A stretch of 64,000 nucleotides of DNA from an uncultured Pseudohongiella sp. (GCA_951812965.1 OX638341.1:186001-250000), one strand, 5' to 3'. Positions 37,266 through 46,250 are shown, counted from the stretch's first letter. Made by a program: numbers and translations. Notes: a model not told the origin generated them from the letters alone.

Positions 37266-37943
37266 ATGCCTAGCCCTAATACGAAAAACGATACGTTACA
37301 CCTTATTTTGGGTGTTATCACTTTTGTCATACTAGTAATTGGCGCATGGTTTCTCGCCTTTGAGCTCATTCCGATTCTTGCAACCGGTAATCCAAGCATT
37401 CTAGCTGCTATCATTACAGGCACTCTTGTGGCCGTCGGCGCAATCTATGTGAAACATATTGAACACAAACACTCCGTTGAACCACAGTTCAGAGATGCCA
37501 AAGTGCAGATGTACAACGACTTCATAGAACTTTTTGATAGTTTCTCGGAAGGCGCCGGCCCAGAAGATGCGGTAAGTGAACTTAAGAAGTGGAGGCGCCA
37601 ATTATTGTTTTGGGGTGGCCCCAAAGTTATAAAGACTTCTTTCCAGTTGAAAAACACCGCAGAAAACTTAGATACTGTTGAAGGCATGGGAAACTCGGTA
37701 GAAATAATTGGAGACTTGATCCTTGCAATGCGGCAAGACCTTGGGCTATCGAACCGAGGTATTGTGGAAGGGGTATCCAGTGGAATAAGTCAGGCAACGG
37801 TTGTGGGGGCAAGATACAAGCTGCGCCATGCTGACATATTCCTACAATGCCTGCGAGAAAATCCATCCATGTTATCGAAAGAGTTCTCCGCGATAGAAGC
37901 AGTTATTGAAAAAGAGCGCGGCATTAACAATCCCAACAATTAA
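37266..37943 (+). CDS. Hypothetical protein with two N-terminal membrane helices
   Basis: 225 residues. Two hydrophobic segments (about 12-33, LILGVITFVILVIGAWFLAF, and about 44-62, ILAAIITGTLVAVGAIYV) form a hairpin, followed by a 160-residue soluble domain rich in helix-forming residues. No family recognised. The composition is AT-rich like the GHKL gene, to which it is convergent with 14 bp between stops. Two-TM proteins with a cytosolic domain are frequent effectors in phage-defence islands; that link here is only by context. Confidence 0.55.
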   Translation: MPSPNTKNDTLHLILGVITFVILVIGAWFLAFELIPILATGNPSILAAIITGTLVAVGAIYVKHIEHKHSVEPQFRDAKVQMYNDFIELFDSFSEGAGPEDAVSELKKWRRQLLFWGGPKVIKTSFQLKNTAENLDTVEGMGNSVEIIGDLILAMRQDLGLSNRGIVEGVSSGISQATVVGARYKLRHADIFLQCLRENPSMLSKEFSAIEAVIEKERGINNPNN

Positions 37944-37957
37944 TAGCTCTCTATGGT

Positions 37958-40501
37958 TTATAGGCTTTCCAACTCTTCTCCACTTAAGCCTGAAAGCTGA
38001 TCTATCATGGGTAAAAGTACCGGAGAAGCCGCGCTGGTAAATACACGAATTCGAGTTTGTACGTCTAGTTTGTTTTCGTTGTATTCATTTTCTTTTCTAC
38101 TTTTTTTATCATCATCGTGTAAAATCGCCAAACCGAGAAGCACATTCCCATATTTAAACTTCGCCTCCAATAAATGGGGATTTACCTTGCTGTACTTCAT
38201 TTCAGTTAATAAAAACGTATTACTCAGATTTATATAAAACGTGTTTACAATTTCCTGCTTTCCATTTACATCTTGAGAATCAGATATAACGTGACAAGCA
38301 GTTGTAGAGTCAAAATTGTGTGATTTCCAATTGTCGTCACCACTTCTTACAGGAACTACCTTTGGAAGATCAATTCCAATTCCTTCATTACCAGCCCCTT
38401 TTCCTGGCTTGACTTTCTTTCTTCCTTTTCCTCCAGTTCTCTCGCTTTTACTTTCGACTACTAACTGAATTATATTAGTGAATGGCTCCACCAGAGTTGG
38501 ATCATCCACTCTAGACTCAACAAAAATTTTGTCTCCAACCTTCGCCTCATGAGGCAATGACATGCTCAGAGATGCATCACCATCGTCTAGTGAGAAATTC
38601 GCATTCGGTGTACTAAACTGTTCTTCATCGATTATTTCTAATTCATATGTGCCATTATCCGTAGCGCGGTCGAAATATGAATTTTCAACATCAGTTTCAA
38701 ACTTAATCCTACATCGGCGGCCAATTTCACACTTTTTCTTGAATACTTGACCATCTCCAACTCCTTTTACTCTAAAATATGTTGGATGGCGTCTCCCGAT
38801 GTATTTCCCATTTTGCTTGTTCCGCGTGGAGCCGCCACTATCGCCATGTCCAACTCCACTGTTTCCAGTATTCCCTTCGGCAAATGGCTTGGATAGCCTG
38901 CGACCATCTAGAAACATAGTTTTTAGAGAGGGTGATGCTCGCATAACCTTGCTTAGAACTTCCTCAAGAGGCTTTTCTTCTTTCAATGTATTTTGAATAT
39001 CCCTTTCCCGACGTTCCTGCTGCAAGCGTGCCAGAGATTTTTCGTTTTTCAGCCAGTCCATTATTTCTTCCTCAACATCCTGTCGAAGAACGTGGTCACT
39101 TAATCTGTCACGACTTGTCATGAACAGATCTTCTCGATGCCTGATCGACAACTCGGAACAATCTACCAATACCAAAAGAGAGTCCTTAAGCCGCTGCAAA
39201 CCAACTTTTCTAGGCCTTGAAAAAATTGACTTGGGAAGGTAGCCGTGAGCCTGACCGTTAATTTGAAAAATTACACCCTCGTCAGACAAGTATGTTTTAG
39301 CCTTACCCTCTTTAAAGGCATATATTTTGGCTGTCATATTGGTGTTAGCTACCTTGATAGGTGCTGTTTTGGGGAATCCAGGCTCCAAATTGTCACCTTT
39401 ACCGTCCTCAAGACGAACTACCAATCCAGCTAACGTAGTTTCAAAACTTGTTTCTTTCCTACCTTCATAACCTCGACATTCATGTAACTTTATTGGTAAT
39501 GCAATTTGAGGCATTAGCCGTTCAAGTGCATATAGAAGGCCATCTGGCATCAATATATTGCTTTGACCAGCGTTAGTGGCATACTCAAATAGTTTTATTG
39601 CAGTACCATGCTCAACTTCGCAATGATATGCGTCATCGTGCTTGGGTATGATAGGTAATGTCGGTGAAGCGAAACTGAGAACTCCTCCATTGCGAGGAGA
39701 ATCTTCTGCACCTACGGGGGCAAGATATGTAAATTCCGAGTGAACAACAGTTCCACTTTCGTTAGAAGGTTCCTCCCTCCGAACTACTGTGACGGCCCAC
39801 TTATCAACAGTTTCGTCCTCCCCTCGTTCCTTGTCCGCGAGTGCTTTACTACGACGGCTGATAACAACTTGAATCCCGTTCTCGCCACAAAAACGAAGTG
39901 CACCAGAGCCTCCCATGTTGAACTTTCCCTGAACAAATCGAACACTTTGTTTATTTTTCGCGTTTAAGGAGAGAATTGTCTTCGGTAACCGTTTGGCGCT
40001 TTGGCCTTCCCCACGGTCCGCAATAGTAAGGCACATTTTTCGTGTTTTTCTACCTTGTGTCGGCCGACCACCGGTTGCGGAAATTGTAATCTCTTGCGAT
40101 TCTATTGAGCGCATAGTTTGTGGCCAGTTTATAATGACACCGGCCTCATCATTCTCGGCTTTACGGCCTTCGAAGAACATTGCAACAGCATCTCTTATAC
40201 TTTGGGGAGCCTTACTAGATTCCGGATTAATGTCTTGCTTCAAACATCCCAACATAAGCCGAGAATCAACACTATTGACTATTTTCTCGACCAATGATGC
40301 TTCACCAAAATTTTGTTGATTACCAGCTTGAGACCAATTGCCTTCCTTATCGCCATATAGTCTCCAACACGCATTGTTATCCCAGTACCCTGAGGATCTA
40401 AGGATATTGATAACTTCATCTTCCGAGTCAGCAATAAGTAAAGCCAGAGCAAACTCTTTAAGTTCCTGATTGGTTTTTGGTCGCCCGATGAGATTATGCA
40501 T
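37958..40501 (-). CDS. Large GHKL (Hsp90/MutL-type) ATPase, candidate defence protein
   Basis: 847 residues from ATG 40501, chosen because it overlaps the companion gene's TAA (ATGCATAA), the usual coupling arrangement. The GHKL fold is seen in the N-box EKIVNSVDS (residues 72-80, with Glu and Asn for Mg-ATP), the G1 box LTIADRGEGQ (158-167) and the lid GKFNMGGSGALRF (192-204). The middle region (about 350-520) resembles a transducer domain. Then come a low-complexity Gly/Ser/Asn linker (about 565-590) and C-terminal beta-rich domains with a Lys/Gly-rich stretch. It has no histidine-kinase or topoisomerase catalytic motif. Strongly AT-rich. Likely an ATP-driven clamp in a mobile defence module; no named family recognised. 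Confidence 0.75.
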   Translation of the reverse strand: MHNLIGRPKTNQELKEFALALLIADSEDEVINILRSSGYWDNNACWRLYGDKEGNWSQAGNQQNFGEASLVEKIVNSVDSRLMLGCLKQDINPESSKAPQSIRDAVAMFFEGRKAENDEAGVIINWPQTMRSIESQEITISATGGRPTQGRKTRKMCLTIADRGEGQSAKRLPKTILSLNAKNKQSVRFVQGKFNMGGSGALRFCGENGIQVVISRRSKALADKERGEDETVDKWAVTVVRREEPSNESGTVVHSEFTYLAPVGAEDSPRNGGVLSFASPTLPIIPKHDDAYHCEVEHGTAIKLFEYATNAGQSNILMPDGLLYALERLMPQIALPIKLHECRGYEGRKETSFETTLAGLVVRLEDGKGDNLEPGFPKTAPIKVANTNMTAKIYAFKEGKAKTYLSDEGVIFQINGQAHGYLPKSIFSRPRKVGLQRLKDSLLVLVDCSELSIRHREDLFMTSRDRLSDHVLRQDVEEEIMDWLKNEKSLARLQQERRERDIQNTLKEEKPLEEVLSKVMRASPSLKTMFLDGRRLSKPFAEGNTGNSGVGHGDSGGSTRNKQNGKYIGRRHPTYFRVKGVGDGQVFKKKCEIGRRCRIKFETDVENSYFDRATDNGTYELEIIDEEQFSTPNANFSLDDGDASLSMSLPHEAKVGDKIFVESRVDDPTLVEPFTNIIQLVVESKSERTGGKGRKKVKPGKGAGNEGIGIDLPKVVPVRSGDDNWKSHNFDSTTACHVISDSQDVNGKQEIVNTFYINLSNTFLLTEMKYSKVNPHLLEAKFKYGNVLLGLAILHDDDKKSRKENEYNENKLDVQTRIRVFTSAASPVLLPMIDQLSGLSGEELESL

Positions 40502-41165
40502 ATTGTTGCAAGTTTGTCCAAAGCTCATTGATTTCACCTCTTAACCCGGTATTCTTCTGAATGATGTAGCCATCCCGGCCTTTTTTAACAATTGTTCCGA
40601 CTGTTCGTAACCAAGCTATGATGACGTAGATCTGGTATCCAGGGATCTCTTCGCCAGAAGCTGCTAGTATTGGAAACAGATTTTCAATCTCAAACAATGA
40701 CTGAGCACCAACATTTTTTTCGAGATGTTCAGCGAAAATATAAATCGCTTCTTTCGGCACGCGGTGCATATACTCAGCTTTCTTCTTTCTCGACCATCCG
40801 ACCTTTATTAGTCGACTTTCGTCCTTTAAAAATTTGGGATAATTTGTAGCACTCTGTTCATTTTCTTGCTTGCGGCCACGTCTTGCTTCTATTTTTAATT
40901 TAGTATCAGGGAGAGGTGAACCAGATTTCTTTTCTATTGCAACCTCTGACGCTCGTTTGGACACTTTCATGTCTTGGCCAATTGAAGCACGCTTAGATTG
41001 TGGCAGATTGAGCGCTTGACGAACTTTTTCCAAATGGGCAAGCGCCTCGACTAATCGCCCAATATCATCGTAACTTTTTTGACGTAGCGCAGATTGCACG
41101 AGGTCACCGAGTGATGACTCCGCGCTATCCAAGACACTTTCAATTTTTCGCTGTATTGTAGGCAT
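40494..41165 (-). CDS. Companion protein of the GHKL ATPase
   Basis: 223 residues. The N-terminal 60 residues look helical (IQRKIESVLDSAESSLGDLV, then HLEKVRQALNLP). A basic linker follows (EARRGRKQENEQ), then a C-terminal region of about 115 residues with WSRKKKAEYMHRVPKEAIYI and TVGTIVKKGRDGYIIQ. The latter could be a winged-helix DNA-binding end. No family recognised. ATG 41165 lies directly after a -35/-10 pair, so the mRNA is probably leaderless. Its stop overlaps the ATPase start, which argues that the two form one functional unit: inferred DNA-recognition or assembly subunit plus ATPase motor. Confidence 0.65.
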   Translation of the reverse strand: MPTIQRKIESVLDSAESSLGDLVQSALRQKSYDDIGRLVEALAHLEKVRQALNLPQSKRASIGQDMKVSKRASEVAIEKKSGSPLPDTKLKIEARRGRKQENEQSATNYPKFLKDESRLIKVGWSRKKKAEYMHRVPKEAIYIFAEHLEKNVGAQSLFEIENLFPILAASGEEIPGYQIYVIIAWLRTVGTIVKKGRDGYIIQKNTGLRGEINELWTNLQQYA

Positions 41166-41173
41166 GCGAATAT

Positions 41174-41201
41174 AATATAGGCACAATACAATGAATGTCA
41201 A
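41174..41201 (-). promoter_or_regulatory. Sigma70-type promoter of the companion-GHKL operon
   Basis: On the minus strand TTGACA (41201-41196) is followed after 16 bp by TATATT (41179-41174), with further AT bases up to ATG 41165. The start site would fall within a few bases of the ATG, implying a leaderless transcript. The promoter lies outside the IS21 element, so the insertion did not remove it. Confidence 0.6.
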
Positions 41202-41436
41202 GCACTTTTTTGAAGCGACAGCCCCATTGCCTGTATTTAGTGTTTAGAGCAGCCTCTGTACATGTCGCTGAGTCGCAGGTGTCAATGGCAACTGAAAACT
41301 GCTCATTTTGGGCAATTGAAAACTGCACACTTTATGGCAGGGCATAAGATCGCAGTTGTCCGTCTGTCGTTGACTGACTGGTTTTCGCATGCTGCGCGCA
41401 GGGAGCGTAGCGACCGGAGCGCAGCATGCGCGGCAA

Positions 41437-42231
41437 TCACGTTTCCGCCTCGGCGCGTTGCTCTTCCGGCCGGCGCCGCAGCAGCTGCTGGTGTTCGCGC
41501 AAGCGGTAGCTGTTACCGCGGATATTGACGATATGGCAATGATGCAGCAGGCGATCGATCAGCGCCGCGGCCATCACTTCATCTCCCAGTACGGCGCCCC
41601 ATTCCTCGAAGCCCTTGTTGGAGGTCAGTATTGTCGATGCCTGTTCGTGTCGCGCATTGATCAACTGGAAGAACAGCACGGCTCCGTCACGGCTCACCGG
41701 CAGGTATCCGATCTCATCGACGACCAGGACGGCAGGATGCGTGAGCACCTTGAGTCGACGCGCCAGATTACCGGAAGTCTTCGCTGCCTCGAGCGAGCTG
41801 ACCAGGTCGTTGAGCGTGCCGTAATACACGCGCCGTCCGGACTCGGCGACCGTGATCGCCAGACTGATTGCCAAGTGCGTCTTGCCGACGCCTGGCGGAC
41901 CCAGCAGTATCACGTTCTCGGCGCGGTTCACAAAGCCGAGTTCGTGCAGACTCTCGATTTGTTCGCGCTGGATGCTCGGCTGGAATGCGAAGTCGAACTC
42001 GGCCAGGGTCTTCACTGCCGGCAGCCGTGAGGAGCGCATCGCGGTCACCAGCCGCCGGTTGTTGCGCAACGCGATCTGCGACGAAAGCAACTGTTCGATG
42101 GCTTCGCTGGCGGTGACCGAACCACTATCGGCCTGGGCCAGAATGCCATCGGCTGCCTCCAGGGCGCCGGGCATCTTCAGATCGGCCAGCATCTCCCGGA
42201 CACGATCCCGCCTGCTGACCGAAGGCTTCAT
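41437..42231 (-). CDS. istB: IS21-family helper ATPase IstB
   Basis: 264 residues of the IstB/DnaC-like AAA+ type. Walker A is LLGPPGVGKTHLA and Walker B is LVVDEIGYLPVS, with the arginine-containing RLLHHCHIVNIRGNSYRL near the end. Family role: ATP-dependent target selection and activation of the IstA transposase. ATG 42231 overlaps the istA stop by 4 bp. Full length, no lesion. Confidence 0.95.
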   Translation of the reverse strand: MKPSVSRRDRVREMLADLKMPGALEAADGILAQADSGSVTASEAIEQLLSSQIALRNNRRLVTAMRSSRLPAVKTLAEFDFAFQPSIQREQIESLHELGFVNRAENVILLGPPGVGKTHLAISLAITVAESGRRVYYGTLNDLVSSLEAAKTSGNLARRLKVLTHPAVLVVDEIGYLPVSRDGAVLFFQLINARHEQASTILTSNKGFEEWGAVLGDEVMAAALIDRLLHHCHIVNIRGNSYRLREHQQLLRRRPEEQRAEAET

Positions 42232-43250
42232 CGCGTTGCCTCCGCATAATCGCCGAGCGGGCGCTTGACCACATCGATCCGCAAGGGCGACAACCGCCGC
42301 TGCGGCGCGGTAATCTGTTGCGCCCCCAAGCGTCGGTACGGGCGCGCCGCCAGCGGATGGAGTATGCCGCGCTCGTCTCGCTCGAACCGGTCGATGGGTC
42401 GCTCACCCGTGGCGCCATGGATCCGGACATTGGCCGTGCCTTCCAGCCAACGCGCGGCCTGTTCGTTGAGATCGGCATCGTTGACGAAGGCGCGTCCGTA
42501 GAAGAAGTTCTCGCGCAAGTAACGTATCGGGCGCTCTACCTTGCCTTTGGTCTGCGCGCGGTAGGCTCTGCAGGACCGCGCCACAAAGCCCCAATGCGCC
42601 GAAAAGCGGAGGAACTCCGCGTTCAGTATCAGCTTGCCGTCGCTCGTCCGATCATCCGAAAACACCACCGCGCGCATCTGATCGAAAAGCAACTCCGCCG
42701 GCACACCGCCAAAACGGTCGAACGCGCTTTCCAATCCTTCCAGTAGCACCGCCATGGTCTGGCGCCGGTAAAACCGCAACCACAACAGCCGCGAATGACC
42801 CAGCACCACCAGTAACGCATGGCGGCGGCCCCAGGGCAGTGTGAACGTCGCGAAATCCACCTGCGCCTGACGTCCCGGCGGCGTCTCGAAACGCTCCACA
42901 GACTCTTTCGCTTCCGTCGGGCGAATCTCGCGAACATAGTCCCGCACCCGGCTGTAGCCGCCTGTATAACCTGCCGCCCGAACCTCCTCGAACAAGCGCT
43001 GCACCGACAACTTCGGAAAATCCTTCAGTCGCGCCTCTATGATCCCCTTGTAAGCATCCAGCTTGTGAGGCCGGCGCTGTCGCGGTCCGTAGCGAGTGTC
43101 TCCACTCGACAGATCACGGTCCAGCTCGCCCTCGGCAATCCAGGTGTGGATTGTCCGGCGGCTCACGCCAAAAAGCTTCGATAGCTCCGTCTTCGAAATC
43201 CCTTGATCCAGGTAGTGCTTCAGCAACATCCGCGTCTCCCATCTGTGCAT
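42228..43250 (-). CDS. istA: IS21-family transposase IstA
   Basis: 340 residues. An N-terminal helix-turn-helix (LDQGISKTELSKLFGVSRRT) is followed by a second DNA-binding segment, then an rve integrase core: QAQVDFATFTLPWGRRHALL (first Asp), LLFDQMRAVVFSDD (second Asp) and the ARSCRAYRAQTKGKVERPIR block with the catalytic Glu. Its length is at the lower end for IstA but the catalytic triad is in place, so the element is probably active. Confidence 0.93.
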   Translation of the reverse strand: MHRWETRMLLKHYLDQGISKTELSKLFGVSRRTIHTWIAEGELDRDLSSGDTRYGPRQRRPHKLDAYKGIIEARLKDFPKLSVQRLFEEVRAAGYTGGYSRVRDYVREIRPTEAKESVERFETPPGRQAQVDFATFTLPWGRRHALLVVLGHSRLLWLRFYRRQTMAVLLEGLESAFDRFGGVPAELLFDQMRAVVFSDDRTSDGKLILNAEFLRFSAHWGFVARSCRAYRAQTKGKVERPIRYLRENFFYGRAFVNDADLNEQAARWLEGTANVRIHGATGERPIDRFERDERGILHPLAARPYRRLGAQQITAPQRRLSPLRIDVVKRPLGDYAEATR

Positions 43251-43513
43251 CCGAAATGCCCTCCATTCCTGTTGACTTCAACAACAGGTGGAGCGCATCG
43301 CATCTCGATCGATCTGGCAAATGTGTGCAGTTTTCAGTTGCCAGGAATGGGAAATTTACAGTTGCCCGTAACAGCAGGTGAGGTAACCAAATTTACGACT
43401 TACGATTCCAACTGACAAGGCGAAACCTCCAGGATGATGGTCTGGCGGTAAACTCGTCCTGCCAATCTGATTTTACGGAAATTGGGATACAGTTTGATGG
43501 ACTGGAATTCGAT

Positions 43514-44731
43514 CTAAATTGGTTTGTGAAGGAGAACCACTTCCTGGCTTGAGCCTATACTACCCTTCCTAGTTGCATGCCACTTTCTACTCGGCACATG
43601 TCTCCAGATTCGGCCGTCAGCGGAATCGAGATACTGATTCAAGAAACACTCCTGGAATCCGCATTTCTCAATAATCGAAAGATATTGTGGTAATTGTTCC
43701 TGAGGTTGCGAGAATGCCAAAACCTGGACCAACGTGGTTTCGTTGGATGAATATCGTCTTGCCGCTGAAAAGGCTGCTTCAATGCCCTTGAAATAACGAT
43801 TCAAATTCTGGCGTTTAGCATTCATAAGGTAGTACGACTCACCAGAACCATCGAGTTGGTTCGAAACCCAGAATGGTGCGGGAGTTTCACGCCCACCATG
43901 CACTTGCCAACGATGGTAAAGAATATGTACGCCAGGATAAGGAGGGGACGTTAAAATCAAGCGAGGATTCGGGCGGTTACATGACTTCAAAAAATCAGCA
44001 AGATATTCAGCTCGATTGTTTAAACAGACAGTACGCCGAATATTGTCTCCACTAACTACTCGGTCAGCCCGCCGAGTTCTTGTGAAAAACTCGCGTGCGC
44101 CAGCCGTCATTTTTACAGCGTACGCACCGATTTGAGCCTTGAATTTCTCTATTGAAGGGATCTCTCGACGACCGTCAAGTGCCCATTGTGCAGATCTTAG
44201 GAGAACGCAACGAACTAAGTCTTGTGCTTTCTGGCTTCGAATTTCTGAGGCCTTCGAGAGGGCTATTGCAAGAAATTCTCTAATTGGCCATGTTTGAGGT
44301 GTATCAAGATTTCTTAAGTAACCTGCCTCATCCCACCAGCTTGTATGGCTAAGCCTTTCGTTGTCGACTATATGTTCGCCCAAGTCTGCAAACCATTGCT
44401 CCACGAAGAAAAGTTCTTCATAAGAGTATACCCGTGTTTTGACTCGGCTGACGAAACTCGCAAGTGAACTGATGTCTGTTCCAACCGAGAGTCGGCTATT
44501 GGCCCGACATTCTACAAGCGTGGTTCCTCCACCGACGAATGGATCAACTACCAAGTCACCAGGGTCTGTAAGGGCATCTACCGCCGCTTCACAAAACAAT
44601 GGTGAAAAACGGGCTGGGTACTTGTAAAAATCATGAGTAAGGCCTGTAACCCGTTCTTTGGAATGTACTGCACTAATGAGGGAATCCGCGTCACGCCAGT
44701 TAAGGTTTAGACGCGTTAGATTTCGCCTCAC
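43514..44731 (-). CDS. DNA (adenine-N6 or cytosine-N4) methyltransferase
   Basis: 405 residues from GTG 44731. Motif I is DPFVGGGT (63-70), the SAM site, and motif IV is TSPPY (261-265), the catalytic loop. The order I then IV with about 190 residues between them, where a target-recognition domain would sit, is like alpha-type amino-methyltransferases. GLTHDFYKYPARFSP near the N-terminus is a common feature of site-specific enzymes of this kind. No restriction endonuclease adjoins it. It is upstream of, and codirectional with, the companion-GHKL pair, from which the IS21 element now separates it. Likely supplies self-DNA marking for that module (inference). Confidence 0.85.
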   Translation of the reverse strand: MRRNLTRLNLNWRDADSLISAVHSKERVTGLTHDFYKYPARFSPLFCEAAVDALTDPGDLVVDPFVGGGTTLVECRANSRLSVGTDISSLASFVSRVKTRVYSYEELFFVEQWFADLGEHIVDNERLSHTSWWDEAGYLRNLDTPQTWPIREFLAIALSKASEIRSQKAQDLVRCVLLRSAQWALDGRREIPSIEKFKAQIGAYAVKMTAGAREFFTRTRRADRVVSGDNIRRTVCLNNRAEYLADFLKSCNRPNPRLILTSPPYPGVHILYHRWQVHGGRETPAPFWVSNQLDGSGESYYLMNAKRQNLNRYFKGIEAAFSAARRYSSNETTLVQVLAFSQPQEQLPQYLSIIEKCGFQECFLNQYLDSADGRIWRHVPSRKWHATRKGSIGSSQEVVLLHKPI

Positions 44732-45048
44732 TGAAACACCCCGTCAAAAATTGAAAAAAGTACTCATCTAGCTGATTTTTCTTATAATTTAAGTCATGCA
44801 TTTGATTCTGCATAAAAGGCTGTAGGGAACAGCAATGCCCATTTGCCTTGGCAGAAGTCAGTCTTCCTCGTGACGTCGAACGAGTCGGAAACATTACTCA
44901 AATTCGATTTTTATATCGGCACAAATTTGAGGCGCTAGAGCTAATCCACGCCAGATGTATTACTTATAGAATGGGGCTGGGAGAACACACAAGTGCTCCC
45001 CCAACGTAACTCGTTGATCTTATTGAAGTAAAACGACTCGGTTTGAGG
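44732..45048. other. AT-rich intergenic region, no gene seen
   Basis: 317 bp between the methyltransferase start and the peroxiredoxin stop. No frame with a start, ribosome site and protein-like composition is seen. The part near 44775-44800 is AT-rich and may contain the methyltransferase promoter (TTATAA on the minus strand), but no convincing -35 is paired with it. Confidence 0.4.
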
Positions 45049-45708
45049 TCATTCCGGCTGCTTGACCGTGCGCAGGTATGGCTTGACCGTGGTCCAGCCG
45101 TCGGGAAACATCTTCTCGGCTTCCTCGTTGGAAACCGCGGGGACGATGATCACGTCTTCTCCGTTCTGCCAGTTCACCGGCGTCGCCACCTTGTGTTTCG
45201 CGGTCAATTGCATGGAGTCGAGCACCCGCAGGATCTCGTCGAAATTGCGGCCGGTGGTCATCGGGTACGTGAGCATCAACTTGATGGTCTTGTCCGGAGC
45301 GATGATGAACACCGAACGCACGGTAGCGTTGTTCATCGGCGTGCGGCCCTCGGAAGTACCGGGCTCGTCCGCCGGCAGCATGTTGTATAACTTCGCCACG
45401 CTCAGGTCGTGATCGCCGATCATGGGATAGTTGACCTTGTGGCCCTGCACATCTTCGATATCGCCGGCCCAGGCTTCGTGACTGGAAACCGGATCCACGC
45501 TCAGGCCGATGATCTTGCAATTGCGTTTGGCGAACTCTTCTTCCAGTCCGGCCATGTATCCAAGCTCCGTGGTGCACACCGGCGTGAAGTCCTTGGGGTG
45601 GGAAAACAGCACTCCCCACTGGTCCCCGAGCCACTCGTGGAAATCGATCTCGCCATGGGTGGTGCTGGCGGTAAAGTTCGGTGCTATGTCGTTGATTCTC
45701 AGCGCCAT
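45049..45708 (-). CDS. 1-Cys peroxiredoxin (Prx6 type)
   Basis: 219 residues. The peroxidatic cysteine is Cys45 in HPKDFTPVCTTELG. There is no resolving cysteine in the C-terminal arm, which ends KMFPDGWTTVKPYLRTVKQP, the Prx6 signature. The subfamily also shows MIGDHDLSVAKLYNMLP and RSVFIIAPDKTIKLMLTYP. It reduces H2O2 and organic peroxides in the cytoplasm. Monocistronic, with AGGATATTC just before ATG 45708. GC-rich again, so this gene marks the right border of the acquired island. Confidence 0.93.
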   Translation of the reverse strand: MALRINDIAPNFTASTTHGEIDFHEWLGDQWGVLFSHPKDFTPVCTTELGYMAGLEEEFAKRNCKIIGLSVDPVSSHEAWAGDIEDVQGHKVNYPMIGDHDLSVAKLYNMLPADEPGTSEGRTPMNNATVRSVFIIAPDKTIKLMLTYPMTTGRNFDEILRVLDSMQLTAKHKVATPVNWQNGEDVIIVPAVSNEEAEKMFPDGWTTVKPYLRTVKQPE

Positions 45709-45827
45709 CGGAATATCCTCGAATTCTGTTGATCAGAGCGGGCGCGCCAGTTCCGGCAAGCTCCGCCATGGGGCCAAGCAGTCTACTGAACCCGGCCCAG
45801 AGCTTCAAGGTTCGGATGGAGCGCGCA

Positions 45828-46060
45828 TTACCCGTCGTCTAACACCGGATTTTCGGATATCTCCTTCAATTGTCTGCGAATCAGAAAGCCGTTTGCATTG
45901 AGAATAGCGGGCACATCGCGGGTTTGGCGGATGAGAGCCACAATGGCGATACGATCAGTTCTGATGGGAACATAGACCAGGTAATGTTCCCGGACGGGAC
46001 AAAGACCATTGCCGCGCTTCCCGAAAATCGCGTTCCGCTGTTTCTGTGAGGCTGTATCGT
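45828..46060 (-). pseudogene. ParE-type toxin relic with internal deletion and frameshift
   Basis: The minus strand first reads RYSLTETAERDFREARQWSL (from about 46060), the classic ParE N-terminus. The ParE C-terminus, REHYLVYVPIRTDRIAIVAL then IRQTRDVPAIL, follows almost at once but in a different frame, to a TAA at 45828. About 35 codons that should lie between are missing. No intact antitoxin is found upstream. The gene cannot make a whole toxin. Confidence 0.65.
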
Positions 46061-46250
46061 CTTTGCTTCCCTGCCCGTCTCGGATTCGTTTGCCTCGACG
46101 CCAAACTTAACGAGGCCGCTCTGCGCGAAGGATTCCGCTTGCTTTTCGACCCCCGGCATGCAGCGCCTGATGCGGACGCATCGATCGTATCTTCGCCACC
46201 GCCGTCCCAGATGAAACTCCGGGCGCCGGTAATGAGTTCATCGCGAGTCT

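Larger units (their letters stand above)
41280..43373 (-). mobile_element. Intact IS21-family insertion sequence with GCAGG target duplication
   Basis: The 2094-bp element starts TGTCAATGGCAACTG and ends, read inwards on the other strand, TGTTACGGGCAACTG. Both ends carry a second end-repeat ending GAAAACTGCACAC. The 5-bp direct repeat GCAGG is found on both sides (41275-41279 and 43374-43378). istA and istB are both full length with an ATGA overlap. A perfect 11-bp hairpin stem (GCATGCTGCGC, 41387-41429) lies beyond istB. Intact ends, genes and target repeat suggest recent transposition. Confidence 0.9.

Noticed and set aside
42265..43381. Plus-strand frames over istA
   Set aside because: Shadows; the transposase on the minus strand has its integrase motifs.
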